64,000 nucleotides of DNA from JACDCA01 sp963810305 (GCA_963810305.1 CAWEMY010000011.1:1-64000); one strand, 5' to 3'. Positions 36,585 through 44,514 are shown, numbered from the stretch's first letter. Made by a program: numbers and translations. Notes: generated by a model from the letters alone, not told the origin.

Positions 36585-36705
36585 TTCTGGCGCTCGCCGC
36601 CGCGGCTTCGCCGCGGTCCCCTCCGGCGGCTCGCTTAAGCTCACTCCACTCCGCTCGCACTTCGCTGCTCGCTCCGCTCCGTTCGCGACTGGCGCCGGAA
36701 ACGCC
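36585..36705. repeat. GC-rich palindromic repeat block
   Basis: Repeated cgctcgc, gcttcgccg and ctccgctc motifs with many short inverted repeats. It separates the Rieske/reductase genes from the PanB-like/hydrolase pair. It resembles 34650-34815, so two similar blocks flank the two-gene cassette. Confidence 0.5.
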
Positions 36706-36721
36706 GGCGAGGTCATTCTCT

Positions 36722-37954
36722 CTACGATTGCGCGTGCCGTTTCAGCATAGCCGCGAGCGGCTGCGAAGGATCAGCGAGCGCGGCAGCATCGACCGGCACC
36801 TGCCGTTCGATGAGGCGTCGGGCCGCCGCAATATCGCGTTGCGCGTTGATGCCTGTCGCGTAGACCAGTCGGCCGTTCCTGATCTCGAAGGTCAGCCAGC
36901 TGCTTCCCGTCAGGGGCCGCCGGACGCGTTCTGCCTGAGACGACTCCCAGCCCACTCCTTGAATGTACAGGTCGTACTGCTCGGACCAGAACGACGGGAC
37001 GGTGACATACGGCGTGCTCACGCCTGCGGCATTGCGTCCGGCGACCGTCCCGTGATCCTGCGCGTGGCGCCAGTTTTCCAGGCGCACAGACCCACTCGGC
37101 CCGGGAAACCGTACCACGTCCCCGGCCGCATAGATCGCCGGGTCAGACGTTCGACAGCATTCGTCGACAACGATGCCGTCGTCGATCGCGAGTCCTGCGG
37201 CAGCAGCCACCCGGACGTTGGGCGCGACGCCAGTGCCGACGACGACCAGGTCCGCGACGATGACATCGCCAGCGGTTGTCACTGCTTCGACGGCATCGGC
37301 GCGGCACACCGATGAGACGAGCGCAGTACCCACGCGTATCGTGACGCCATGCTGCCGGTGAGCGTCATGGACTATCGCGGCTGTCTCCTCGTCGCATACG
37401 CGGGCGAGGATGCGCGGCGCCATCTCGACCACCGTGGTCCTGACGCCGAGCTCCGCTGCTACCGCGGCGACCTCGAGGCCGATCAAGCCACCGCCGATTA
37501 CGAGCAGGTGCTGGCATTGACGGAGCGCTGCTTTGAGCTGCTGCGCGTCAGCTTCGGTGCGCAGATAGTGGACGTGCGGTGTGCCGAGCGGGAGCTGGGG
37601 GATTTCACGGACCACCGAGCCGGTCGCGATCACCAGCGCGTCATAGGCAAGCTGTCGGCCGTCATGGAGTCTGACTGATTTGGCGGGACGATCGATGGCG
37701 GCACAGACAGCGCCGGGTTCGACGTGCACGTGATGTGCGGCCAGGCCACCAGGGCCGGCGATGAGGGCGTCCTCGGGCTGTGCCTGACCGAGCAGCACCG
37801 CTTTCGAGAGCGGCGGCTTCTCGTACGGTTCGCAGCGTTCGTCGGTGAGGAGGGTAACCGCCGCGTCCGGATTCTGCTGCCTGGCGGCGATGGCCGCGAA
37901 CGTCCCGGCGGGTCCGCCGCCAATGACCACGATCTTCCGGGGGGCAGCCGACAC
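36722..37954 (-). CDS. FAD-dependent NAD(P)H:ferredoxin reductase (Rieske oxygenase reductase)
   Basis: A 410-residue flavoprotein of the BphA4/rubredoxin-reductase family. The FAD-binding Rossmann motif is IVVIGGGPAGTFAA at residues ~8-21, then EPYEKPPLSKAVLLG, the NAD-binding motif LLVIGGGLIGLEVAAVAAELG and the second FAD contact AIYAAGDVVRFPGP. The C-terminal reductase domain contains FWSEQYDLYIQGVGW. The start is GTG, 7 nt after the stop of the small unknown gene. It should pass electrons from NAD(P)H to the Rieske ferredoxin encoded at 39.9 kb and on to the oxygenase, forming a three-component system. Confidence 0.93.
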   Translation of the reverse strand: MSAAPRKIVVIGGGPAGTFAAIAARQQNPDAAVTLLTDERCEPYEKPPLSKAVLLGQAQPEDALIAGPGGLAAHHVHVEPGAVCAAIDRPAKSVRLHDGRQLAYDALVIATGSVVREIPQLPLGTPHVHYLRTEADAQQLKAALRQCQHLLVIGGGLIGLEVAAVAAELGVRTTVVEMAPRILARVCDEETAAIVHDAHRQHGVTIRVGTALVSSVCRADAVEAVTTAGDVIVADLVVVGTGVAPNVRVAAAAGLAIDDGIVVDECCRTSDPAIYAAGDVVRFPGPSGSVRLENWRHAQDHGTVAGRNAAGVSTPYVTVPSFWSEQYDLYIQGVGWESSQAERVRRPLTGSSWLTFEIRNGRLVYATGINAQRDIAAARRLIERQVPVDAAALADPSQPLAAMLKRHAQS

Positions 37955-37961
37955 GCGACGA

Positions 37962-38465
37962 CTAGGCCCGCAGTGCCGTCAACATGTCTTCGACGTAGTC
38001 ATCCGCATTGGCGATCACAACCATCAGCGACCACGGCCGGAGCTGCGAAAGTGTTTTCGCAAGGTCTTCGTCGGACGCGGATGCGGCGCTGACAACCAGC
38101 GCGGTCGTCATCACCCGCCGGTGACTGCACGCCTCGCCGATCAGTGCGGCCCGGTCGGCGTGCCCACCCGGTGACGCCACCATGACGACAAGGTCCGCAC
38201 GGTCGACTTCGTCGATCAGGTCCGCGGCTCCGCCGCTCAGATCCTTCAGCCAGGCGCTGGGGGAGACGCCGGATGCTGCGCCGGACACCGCCGAGGCACT
38301 GAAAAACCTCGCCTGGTGAAATCCGTGTTCGGCGAGACCCTTCACGACGTCGTCGCTTTGGGGATCCATGGCGATGACTCGGATCGCGCGCGGCTTGGAG
38401 TTCGCGGCTTGGACGCGAAAGCGTGCCTCCGCGGCCGAACTCATGCGGGCAGATTCGCTCAGCAT
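37962..38465 (-). CDS. Unknown 167-residue protein in the Rieske oxygenase operon
   Basis: I do not recognise this protein. It begins 13 nt after the oxygenase stop and ends 7 nt before the reductase start, so it is embedded in the operon. The core is an alternating alpha/beta pattern with two hydrophobic strands, RADLVVMVASPGGHADRA and RPWSLMVVIANADDYVE, and a VMTTALVVSA strand between. This looks like a small Rossmann-like or FtsZ-like nucleotide fold. There is no signal peptide and no Cys cluster. A second possible start is ATG 38444. Codon use and spacing support a real gene. It could be a chaperone or regulator of the oxygenase; there is no direct evidence. Confidence 0.65.
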   Translation of the reverse strand: MLSESARMSSAAEARFRVQAANSKPRAIRVIAMDPQSDDVVKGLAEHGFHQARFFSASAVSGAASGVSPSAWLKDLSGGAADLIDEVDRADLVVMVASPGGHADRAALIGEACSHRRVMTTALVVSAASASDEDLAKTLSQLRPWSLMVVIANADDYVEDMLTALRA

Positions 38466-38478
38466 GGGGGGATTCCAA

Positions 38479-39765
38479 TCACACCGATGCCGGCGCGACC
38501 GCGGGCCGGGCGATGAGGGCCTCGCGCGCGCCGTCCTTGAACGGCTGGTCGGGCGGCAGAATGATTGCGGCCGACCGGACTCGCTGGTGCGCCGCATCGA
38601 CGCCAGGCGGGACGACACCCTTATCGACGAAGGCCTTCACGGCGCGCAGAAGTCGATGCCGCGCCATGATGATGCCGTTGTCGGTCGAGACCAGATTCTC
38701 CTTGGTACGGTCGACAATCGGGCCCATGGACTCCTGCAGCGAGGCGTCCTGCATGCCGATGCCCTCAATACCGCTGAAGGTCCGCCCGGTCTTCTGCGCC
38801 GCGCGATCCATCAGGTAGTCGTTGTCCTTGTTGGCTGCGGGCCGGTAGGTGCCGGGCACGTACTTCACGTGGATGCCCTTGCCGTCCCTCATCATGCCCA
38901 GTTCATCGCGGGTCAACTCGCGGATCGGGTGGTAGTCGTAACTCCACGCCCAGCAGTTCTCGTCGTCGATCGGGATCCAGAAGTGGCCGTGCACCGAATG
39001 GTTCCCGCGGGGAGCGATCATCGTGAACGACGGCATGACCCACTGCGTGATGCGCCAGTAGTATTTGCCATCCTCGGCGTTGCGCCGGGCGCCGATGTAG
39101 AGGCCCCCGGGGCTCTCGACGACCTCGAACACCGGTCGGGAGTCGCTGAGGTTGTACTGGTTGCCCCTCGCACCCTTGAACAACGGATCCGAATTGAGAT
39201 CTCCCCGGTGCAGGAAGGAAACGTGACTCGAGTCGATCCCCCCTTCCATCGCCTGGAGCCAGTTCGACTCCTGCAGTCGTTTGCTGGTGAACGTCTGTGG
39301 CGCAGGCACGGTCGCGAATTCCCATTCCGGCAGGGGAGGCTGCTGCTCGGGGGGGCCCATGTAGGTCCAGAGCACGCCGCCGCGCTCGACCAGTGGATAG
39401 GACTTGAGCTTGATCTTGTTGGCGAAGCCGGATGCCTCCGGTTCCGACGGTACGTCCACGCACTGCCCGGTCACGTCGTACTTCCAGCCGTGGTAGGGGC
39501 AGCGCAGCCCGCATTCCTCGTTGCGGCCGAACCAGAGCGACACCCCGCGATGAGCGCAGAACTCGTCGATGAGGCCGTAACGTCCGGTGGTGTCCCGGAA
39601 GGCGATCAGACGTTCAGACAGCAGCTTCACACGAACCGGCGGGCACTCGTTTTCCGGCAGTTGCTCCGCCAGCAGCGCCGGGATCCAATAGCAGCGGAAC
39701 ATCCGGCCCATGGGCGTCCCCGGACCGGTCTGTGTGAGCAGCTCGTTCTGTTCCTTCCTCAGCAT
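38479..39765 (-). CDS. Rieske non-haem iron ring-hydroxylating oxygenase (phthalate dioxygenase-like)
   Basis: A 428-residue oxygenase component. The Rieske [2Fe-2S] ligands are Cys70-x-His72 (FCAHRGVSLW) and Cys89-x2-His92 (CPYHGWKYD). The mononuclear iron site is in EGGIDSSHVSFLHRGD (His181, His186). The N-terminal MLRKEQNELLTQTGPGTPMG and RMFRCYWIPAL are typical of phthalate 4,5-dioxygenase and related class IA/III monooxygenases. ATG 39765 is preceded by GAGCGGGG; the longer open frame upstream is translated hairpin repeat. It heads the minus operon with the reductase and is divergent from the ferredoxin across twin palindromes. A phthalate-like aromatic acid substrate is inferred. Confidence 0.93.
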   Translation of the reverse strand: MLRKEQNELLTQTGPGTPMGRMFRCYWIPALLAEQLPENECPPVRVKLLSERLIAFRDTTGRYGLIDEFCAHRGVSLWFGRNEECGLRCPYHGWKYDVTGQCVDVPSEPEASGFANKIKLKSYPLVERGGVLWTYMGPPEQQPPLPEWEFATVPAPQTFTSKRLQESNWLQAMEGGIDSSHVSFLHRGDLNSDPLFKGARGNQYNLSDSRPVFEVVESPGGLYIGARRNAEDGKYYWRITQWVMPSFTMIAPRGNHSVHGHFWIPIDDENCWAWSYDYHPIRELTRDELGMMRDGKGIHVKYVPGTYRPAANKDNDYLMDRAAQKTGRTFSGIEGIGMQDASLQESMGPIVDRTKENLVSTDNGIIMARHRLLRAVKAFVDKGVVPPGVDAAHQRVRSAAIILPPDQPFKDGAREALIARPAVAPASV

Positions 39766-39780
39766 GTCGCCCCGCTCCCA

Positions 39781-39804
39781 GGCCGGCTGAAGCCGGCCTC
39801 TACC
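39781..39804 (+). repeat. Dispersed GGCCGGCTGAAGCCGGCC hairpin repeat in the oxygenase 5' leader
   Basis: A 24-bp unit identical over the core to the copies at 12088 and 28255, lying 15 bp upstream of the Rieske oxygenase start codon. In the transcript it would form a strong hairpin close to the ribosome binding site. Confidence 0.75.
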
Positions 39805-39811
39805 ACCAACC

Positions 39812-39843
39812 AATGGTCAGACCATTGTATACCACTGGTATAC
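39812..39843. promoter_or_regulatory. Two abutting perfect palindromes between divergent Rieske genes (probable operators)
   Basis: AATGGTC-A-GACCATT (39812-39826) is immediately followed by GTATACC-ACT-GGTATAC (39827-39843). Both are perfect 7-bp inverted repeats. The second resembles GntR-family operator sequences. TTGTAT (39826-39831) with TGATAT 18 nt later could be the ferredoxin-side promoter. No regulator gene lies nearby in the window. Confidence 0.6.
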
Positions 39844-39893
39844 TGGATTGATATCGGCTCGAACGGCTCGTTCCATGCCAGGAGCCCCTCAGC

Positions 39894-40236
39894 ATGTCGT
39901 CGGCACGGATAAAACTCTGCGTCACCGGGGAGGTGCCTCCCGGCGAGGCGCGCAAAGTGGAAACCCACGATCTTGCCCTTGCCGTCTTCAACGTCGACGG
40001 CAGCTTTCATGTGACCGACGACGCCTGCACGCACGGGCCGGGGTCGCTGTCGGAAGGCTACCTCGACGGGGAAGTCATCGAGTGCAACTTCCACCAGGGT
40101 TGCTTCAACGTGCGGACCGGGGCGGTCGTCAGCCCTCCCGTGCGTCGTCCCGATCAGAACTTACACCTCCGTCGTCGAGGACGGCATTCTGTACATCGAG
40201 CTGCCGCCGCCTCCTCATTCGAACCGCGATCGATAG
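39894..40236 (+). CDS. Rieske-type ferredoxin, frameshifted
   Basis: A ~113-residue [2Fe-2S] ferredoxin of the BphA3/NaphAb type that carries electrons from the reductase to the oxygenase. The ligands are Cys-x-His in DDACTHGPGSLSEG and Cys-x2-His-type in EVIECNFHQGCFNVRTG; the order C-N-F-H fits the second pair. The frame breaks at 40140: SPP is followed by CVVPIRTYTSVVEDG and ILYIELPPPPH after removing one G, ending at TAG 40234-40236. Uncorrected, it runs on antisense into the aldolase gene. ATG 39894 has an AGGAG ~10 nt upstream. Its corrected end overlaps the convergent aldolase gene by 22 nt. Confidence 0.85.
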
Positions 40237-40919
40237 TGGTCCCACACCTTTCGGAACAAGGTCGGGGACCACAGATTCTGCCTGCACGCGCGCTGTTCGA
40301 CCTCGTTCAGCACGTACGGCTCGCCGATTTGCGACGCCATGTACTGGCGGCAGGCGTTCTCTTCCGTATACGCCGCTAACGCGAAGCACTCCGTGATATC
40401 GGCGCCAACGACCACGGCGCCGTGTGATTTGAGGAAGACCGCGCGCGCGTTCCCGAGGGTCTCGGCCAGCTGGCGTCCCGCCTCCTTCGTATTTACCGAC
40501 AACGGCGAATCGACCACCGGCACCTCGCCCAGCAGCGCGCCTTGCGGCATGACCGGTTTGAACTCGATGCCGGTCATCGTCAGAAACGTCGACCAGCGCG
40601 GATGCGTGTGCATTACCGCATTGACGTCGGGCCTTGCGCGGTAGACCTCCGCGTGAATGTGGAACTCGAGCGGCGGCTTCGCCGTGCCTTCGAGCAGTGC
40701 GCCATCGAGACCAACCGTCACGATGTCCTCCACGGTGAGTGACCGGCGGACGGACGCCCCCGAATTGACGTAGAACGAATCCGCATCCCGGCGCGCGCTG
40801 CAGTGGCCGCCATGGTCGATGATCTCCGCGTGCGCCAGCATGCGCACGGCATCCACGAGCTGCTGCTTCACTCCGGGCCCGGCGGGTCCGGCGGATTGGC
40901 CTGTCGAGGATACGCTCAA
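40215..40919 (-). CDS. Class II aldolase/adducin-family protein (possible hydroxyphthalate decarboxylase type)
   Basis: A 234-residue zinc-dependent class II aldolase-fold protein. Landmarks are IDHGGHCSARR, the metal His pair in VMHTHPRW and the later His in FLKSHGAVVVG. The family includes fuculose-phosphate aldolases but also the 3,4-dihydroxyphthalate 2-decarboxylases of actinobacterial phthalate operons. In this context a decarboxylase of a hydroxylated aromatic acid is a reasonable alternative to sugar aldolase. Start TTG 40919 lies 7 nt after the alcohol dehydrogenase stop, so it is the last gene of a minus operon with that gene and the LigJ-like hydratase. Confidence 0.85.
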   Translation of the reverse strand: MSVSSTGQSAGPAGPGVKQQLVDAVRMLAHAEIIDHGGHCSARRDADSFYVNSGASVRRSLTVEDIVTVGLDGALLEGTAKPPLEFHIHAEVYRARPDVNAVMHTHPRWSTFLTMTGIEFKPVMPQGALLGEVPVVDSPLSVNTKEAGRQLAETLGNARAVFLKSHGAVVVGADITECFALAAYTEENACRQYMASQIGEPYVLNEVEQRACRQNLWSPTLFRKVWDHYRSRFE

Positions 40920-40926
40920 CGCTCGG

Positions 40927-42039
40927 TCACTGCCAGGGCATGACGGATACGTGGATCGCCCCCTCCGCCCCCTGGCCGCCGACCGACTTGATCGCGTAGT
41001 CGACGTCCTTCAGACCGAACCGATGCGTGGTCATCAGCTCGAGCGGGAAACGTTTCGCACCGAGGTGGTAGAGGGCGAGCTCCACCGCGCGGTACGAATG
41101 CCCGCGCGCGCTTTTCAACGTCATTCCCTTGCGAGTCAGGCGGCCGATCGGGAAGTCGGGAAACACTTGATTGCCCTCTCCCTGCACCACCATGGTGCCG
41201 CCACGCCGCTTTGTCGCTTCAATGCCGAGCAGCACAGCCTTGGCGCCGGCGCCTACGGTGCAGTCGACGACAACGTCAACCCCCCGCCCGGCGGTGAGCT
41301 GCATCACCCGCTCGAGCGGATCTTCCTTGTCGATGTCGATGACGTGATCGGCGCCGAGCGCCTTCGCCACCTCGAGCCGCCTGCCATCCTTCCCGGTGCC
41401 GGTCACGATGATCAGCGCGGCTCCTGCCTGCCGGGCAGCCATGGCGCAGCAGAGCCCCTGCTGTCCCGGGCCCTGAATGAGCACGGTCGATGCGTATCCT
41501 ACACCGCCGTCCATGAGGGTCCATTGAATACCGTTCGACATCGGCGTCGCGATGCCGGCGAGCTCCGGCGTCAGGCCCGGCGGCACGCGGTGCAAGACCG
41601 CATTGATCGGAAGATAGAGGTAATGACTGAAGCCGCCCCAGAGGCCGGGCGGGTTCTCCATCGAGGTGTAACCGTAGCGGATGGCCTTGGGATCGTAGAA
41701 CCACTCCGTGGCCTCGCAGTGCCGGTACTCCCCCATGTGGTCCCATTCGCAGTTGCCGCAGGGGAGATAGTGCTCGAGGAAGACGAGATCCCCTTCCTTC
41801 ATGCCCTTGCGCTTCGCGAACTCGCTCCCCACCTGCGTCAGGTATCCGACGTTCTCGTGCCCCATGATGAGCGGCGCGCCGCGCAGCGGCAGCTTGTACT
41901 GGCTGACGTCGGTGCCGCAGACGCCAGCGACTTCCATCTTCAGCAGCGCCGCATCGGGCGGGATGTCCGGCAGCTTCAGTTCACGGAGCTCCGTGGTCGA
42001 GGGTCCTGTCTTCACTGCCGCGAGCGTAGTGTCCGACAC
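40927..42039 (-). CDS. Zinc-dependent alcohol dehydrogenase (MDR family)
   Basis: A 370-residue medium-chain dehydrogenase. Catalytic zinc ligands are Cys41 in GVCGTDVSQY and His61-Glu62 in MGHENVG. A partial structural-zinc loop HYLPCGNCEW...RHC has Cys94, Cys97 and Cys108, while the usual third Cys is Asp. The nucleotide-binding region starts with VLIQGPGQQGLCCAMAARQ. Start GTG 42039 (VSDTTLAAVKTG) has GGAG 9 nt upstream; the frame continues to 42156, but over the 3' region of the hydratase gene. Within the island it could oxidise a cis-dihydrodiol or an alcohol side chain; the substrate is not readable. Confidence 0.88.
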   Translation of the reverse strand: MSDTTLAAVKTGPSTTELRELKLPDIPPDAALLKMEVAGVCGTDVSQYKLPLRGAPLIMGHENVGYLTQVGSEFAKRKGMKEGDLVFLEHYLPCGNCEWDHMGEYRHCEATEWFYDPKAIRYGYTSMENPPGLWGGFSHYLYLPINAVLHRVPPGLTPELAGIATPMSNGIQWTLMDGGVGYASTVLIQGPGQQGLCCAMAARQAGAALIIVTGTGKDGRRLEVAKALGADHVIDIDKEDPLERVMQLTAGRGVDVVVDCTVGAGAKAVLLGIEATKRRGGTMVVQGEGNQVFPDFPIGRLTRKGMTLKSARGHSYRAVELALYHLGAKRFPLELMTTHRFGLKDVDYAIKSVGGQGAEGAIHVSVMPWQ

Positions 42040-43180
42040 CTTGTGCAACTCCTGTAAGGCGCGCACGGCGCGCTGCGGAGCGGCGCGGGGCATGGGTCCG
42101 CAAGCGACCGACGGTCCGGGCGGAGCCCCGGTCAGTGAGATGAGTCCCGGCCGCAACGCGGCCGGTCTGCGCGCCCCGGCGTTCGAGGATCGGCTGCAGA
42201 CGGGGATATGCCTTCCTGACGTTCTCGTCGCAGATCTTTCGTTTGTCCTCGGCGGTCAGCCACGCGATCCCGTCGAGGCATGGCTTGTTGTCGTCGAAGA
42301 AGCGGCCGGTGGTCGGATCGATGGTCGTGACCCCGCCGAGCATTTCCGACGCGAACAGGACGTTGTCGATGCCGACAACCTTGATGAGCATCTCCATGGC
42401 GTCCTGACTGTAGACGGTGGTATCGAAGTACAGCCGCTTGACGAACTCTTCGAACGGCTCCCATTTGTTCATGATGCTGATCGCGCGGTAGCGGGCGGCC
42501 TGGTACGGCACGTTGCCGCCGCCGTGGGAAATGACGAGCTTCAGTCGCGGAAAATCCTTGAAGACGCGCGATTCCTGCAGCTGCAGGAATGCCGTGCTGT
42601 CCACGTTCAGGTAGTGCGAGCCCGTGGTGTGGAATGCCGGATTGCACGTCGCAGAGGCATGAATCATCGCCGGCGCGTCGAGCTCTTCGAGCCTGGCGTA
42701 GAGCGGATACCACCATTCGTCGCCGAGCGGCGGATCGGTCCAGTAGCCGCCCGAAGGGTCCGGGTTCAGGTTGCACCCGACGAACCCGAACTCGCGCACG
42801 CACCGTTCGAGCTCCTCGACGCACTCCTTCGGGCTGACCCCCGGTGATTGGGGGAGGGCACACACGCCGACGAATCGATCCGGATACAGGGTGCAGACGC
42901 GATGGATCAGTTCGTTGTTCGCTTCGGTCCAGTACCGGCTGACGCGTGCGTTTCCGAAATGATGTCCCATCGCCGACGCCATCGGGGAGAAGAGCATCAC
43001 GTCCACCCCTCGTTCGTCGAGGAGCCGGATCTGCCCCTTTTCCAGCGACGAGCGGATTTCGTCGTCGCTGATGTTCACGGCGCCTTTCGACGGCCGGCCC
43101 ATGTTGGAAATCTGCAGCGCGCGGAAGATCCGCATCCCGGGAGGGACGGTCGTGTAGTGCCCGTGGGCGTCGATGATCAT
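41981..43180 (-). CDS. ligJ: 4-oxalomesaconate hydratase, LigJ-type (amidohydrolase superfamily)
   Basis: Very similar in recalled sequence features to LigJ, which hydrates 4-oxalomesaconate to 4-carboxy-4-hydroxy-2-oxoadipate in protocatechuate 4,5-cleavage. The N-terminus MIIDAHGHYTT carries the HxH pair (His6, His8). His174 (PAMIHAS), His219 (VISHGGGNVPY) and Glu279 (VLFASEM) follow. The Glu in place of the usual amidohydrolase Asp is, from memory, a distinctive LigJ ligand. PQSPGVSPKECVEELE and CNLNPDPSGGYW are also LigJ-like. Family similarity ends near residue 335 (YPRLQPIL). The last ~60 residues, overlapping the dehydrogenase start, are not family-like and include a GGCCGCGTTGCGGCC hairpin, so the true stop may be lost. 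Confidence 0.85.
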   Translation of the reverse strand: MIIDAHGHYTTVPPGMRIFRALQISNMGRPSKGAVNISDDEIRSSLEKGQIRLLDERGVDVMLFSPMASAMGHHFGNARVSRYWTEANNELIHRVCTLYPDRFVGVCALPQSPGVSPKECVEELERCVREFGFVGCNLNPDPSGGYWTDPPLGDEWWYPLYARLEELDAPAMIHASATCNPAFHTTGSHYLNVDSTAFLQLQESRVFKDFPRLKLVISHGGGNVPYQAARYRAISIMNKWEPFEEFVKRLYFDTTVYSQDAMEMLIKVVGIDNVLFASEMLGGVTTIDPTTGRFFDDNKPCLDGIAWLTAEDKRKICDENVRKAYPRLQPILERRGAQTGRVAAGTHLTDRGSARTVGRLRTHAPRRSAARRARLTGVAQGVGHYARGSEDRTLDHGAP

Positions 43181-43258
43181 GTGAGCCGCATCTCCTCGAG
43201 TGATGATTTAATCAGCCGGCGCAACTGCGACGCAACCGACATGACAACAAGGATCCAC
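43181..43258. promoter_or_regulatory. Divergent intergenic region between ligJ-like and decarboxylase-like genes
   Basis: 78 bp that must hold the promoters for both directions if the genes are not read through. AT-richer patch TGATGATTTAATCA (43201-43214) contains the palindrome TGATT-TAATCA-like core. No clear -35/-10 pair was assigned. Confidence 0.35.
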
Positions 43259-44252
43259 GTGCCGAAACTCGCGCTGACACTGGCCTGCTGGAACTACGAC
43301 CGTACGCGTGCGCTGCTCGAAGGCCGCGTGACGCCCGAAGGCGTGGACCTCAATTGCCTGACGCTTCCGGTCGAGGAGACATTCTTCCGGATGCTGCGCC
43401 ACCGTGAGTTCGACATCGCGGAGATGTCGTTGTCGTCGTATGTGCTGTCGCTCTTCCATCCGGACCGTCCGTTTATCGCGATCCCGGTGTTTCCGTCGCG
43501 GGTGTTCCGGCATTCCTCGATCTATGTGCACGCCGGCAGCGGCATCACCGAACCGCAACAGCTCGCCGGGCGGAGAGTCGGCAATCCCGAATACCAGTTG
43601 ACGGCGGTGGTCTGGATCCGCGGGATCCTGGCCGACGAGTACGGCGTCCCGACCGACAGCGCGACCTACTACACCGGCGGTCGAGGAGGAACCGGGGCGC
43701 GCCGAGAAGCTGGCTCTCGACCTCCCGCCGCGCATCCGCATCGAGCGGATCGGGCCGGATCAGACGCTGTCTTCGATGCTCGCCGCGGGGGAGATCGACG
43801 CGCTCTACTCGCCGCGCGCGCCGTCCAGCTTCCGGGACGGCAGCGGCAGGGTGCGGCGGCTGTTCCCGGACTTCATGTCGGTTGAACGCGAGTACTTCCG
43901 GCGAACACGTATCTTTCCGATCATGCACACGGTGGTCATCCGCCGCGAGATATACGAGCGGTCGCCGTGGCTGGCCCAGTCGCTGCAGAAGGCCTTCTGC
44001 GCCGCGCAGCAGGAGACCTACCGTGACCTGAGCGAGACCGCGGCGCTCAAGGCGATGCTGCCGTGGCTGATGTCGCATGTCGAAGACGTCCGACGCGAGA
44101 TGGGTGAGGACTTCTGGCCGTACGGATTCCAGCCGAACCGCGAAACGCTGTCGACGTTTCTTCGTTACTCCCACGAGCAGGGCCTCTCCAGCCGGCTGCT
44201 GCAACCGCACGAGCTCTTCGCCCCCGAGACACTCGAGACGTTCCGGATCTGA
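43259..44252 (+). CDS. 4,5-dihydroxyphthalate decarboxylase-like / substrate-binding-fold protein, frameshifted
   Basis: A ~330-residue protein of the family annotated as 4,5-dihydroxyphthalate decarboxylase. The N-terminus PKLALTLACWNYDRTRALLEG and LPVEETFFRMLRHREFDIAEM are family-typical. The fold is related to periplasmic substrate-binding proteins, so some members may bind ligands rather than decarboxylate. There is no signal peptide, favouring an enzyme. The frame breaks at ~43680: ATYYTGG joins EEEPGRAEKLALDLPPR once one base is removed. GTG 43259 has AAGGA 6 nt upstream; ATG 43241 is the alternative. Beside the Rieske system and LigJ, release of protocatechuate from 4,5-dihydroxyphthalate is the natural hypothesis. 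Confidence 0.8.
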
Positions 44253-44514
44253 GTCGTAGCTGTTTCGCGGGGATGGTGCCGCTTAGACTGACTATGGGAT
44301 TGTTCGATGCGCTGATAAATAACAGGAGACCAAGAGATCATGAGACAGTCCGTGTCAGGGCCGGACCCGCGTGACGTGATTTCGGCGAACGCGGGCCCGG
44401 TCCTGACGCGGACATCCTCCTGGTCTCCTGGTCTCTTGTTCATCTAACGGCGCACCGAATAGCCCCAGAGCCCATCCAAGCGGCACGACCACAGATACTC
44501 TCAGTCTTCACGCG
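44253..44514. other. 262-bp intergenic region carrying an imperfect hairpin element
   Basis: Contains arms 44348-44371 and 44390-44413 (21 of 24 positions pair, 18-nt loop). They are flanked by octamer repeats ggagacca (44325 side) and ctcctggt, ctcctggt, ctcttgtt (44417-44440). It lies between the convergent decarboxylase-like and monooxygenase-like genes. No coding sequence is supported. Confidence 0.55.
44348..44413. repeat. Inverted repeat, 24-bp imperfect arms
   Basis: gtccgtgtcagggcc... on the left pairs with ...ggtcctgacgcggac on the right, with three mismatches. It could be a bidirectional transcription terminator for the two convergent genes or a small mobile remnant. Confidence 0.55.
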
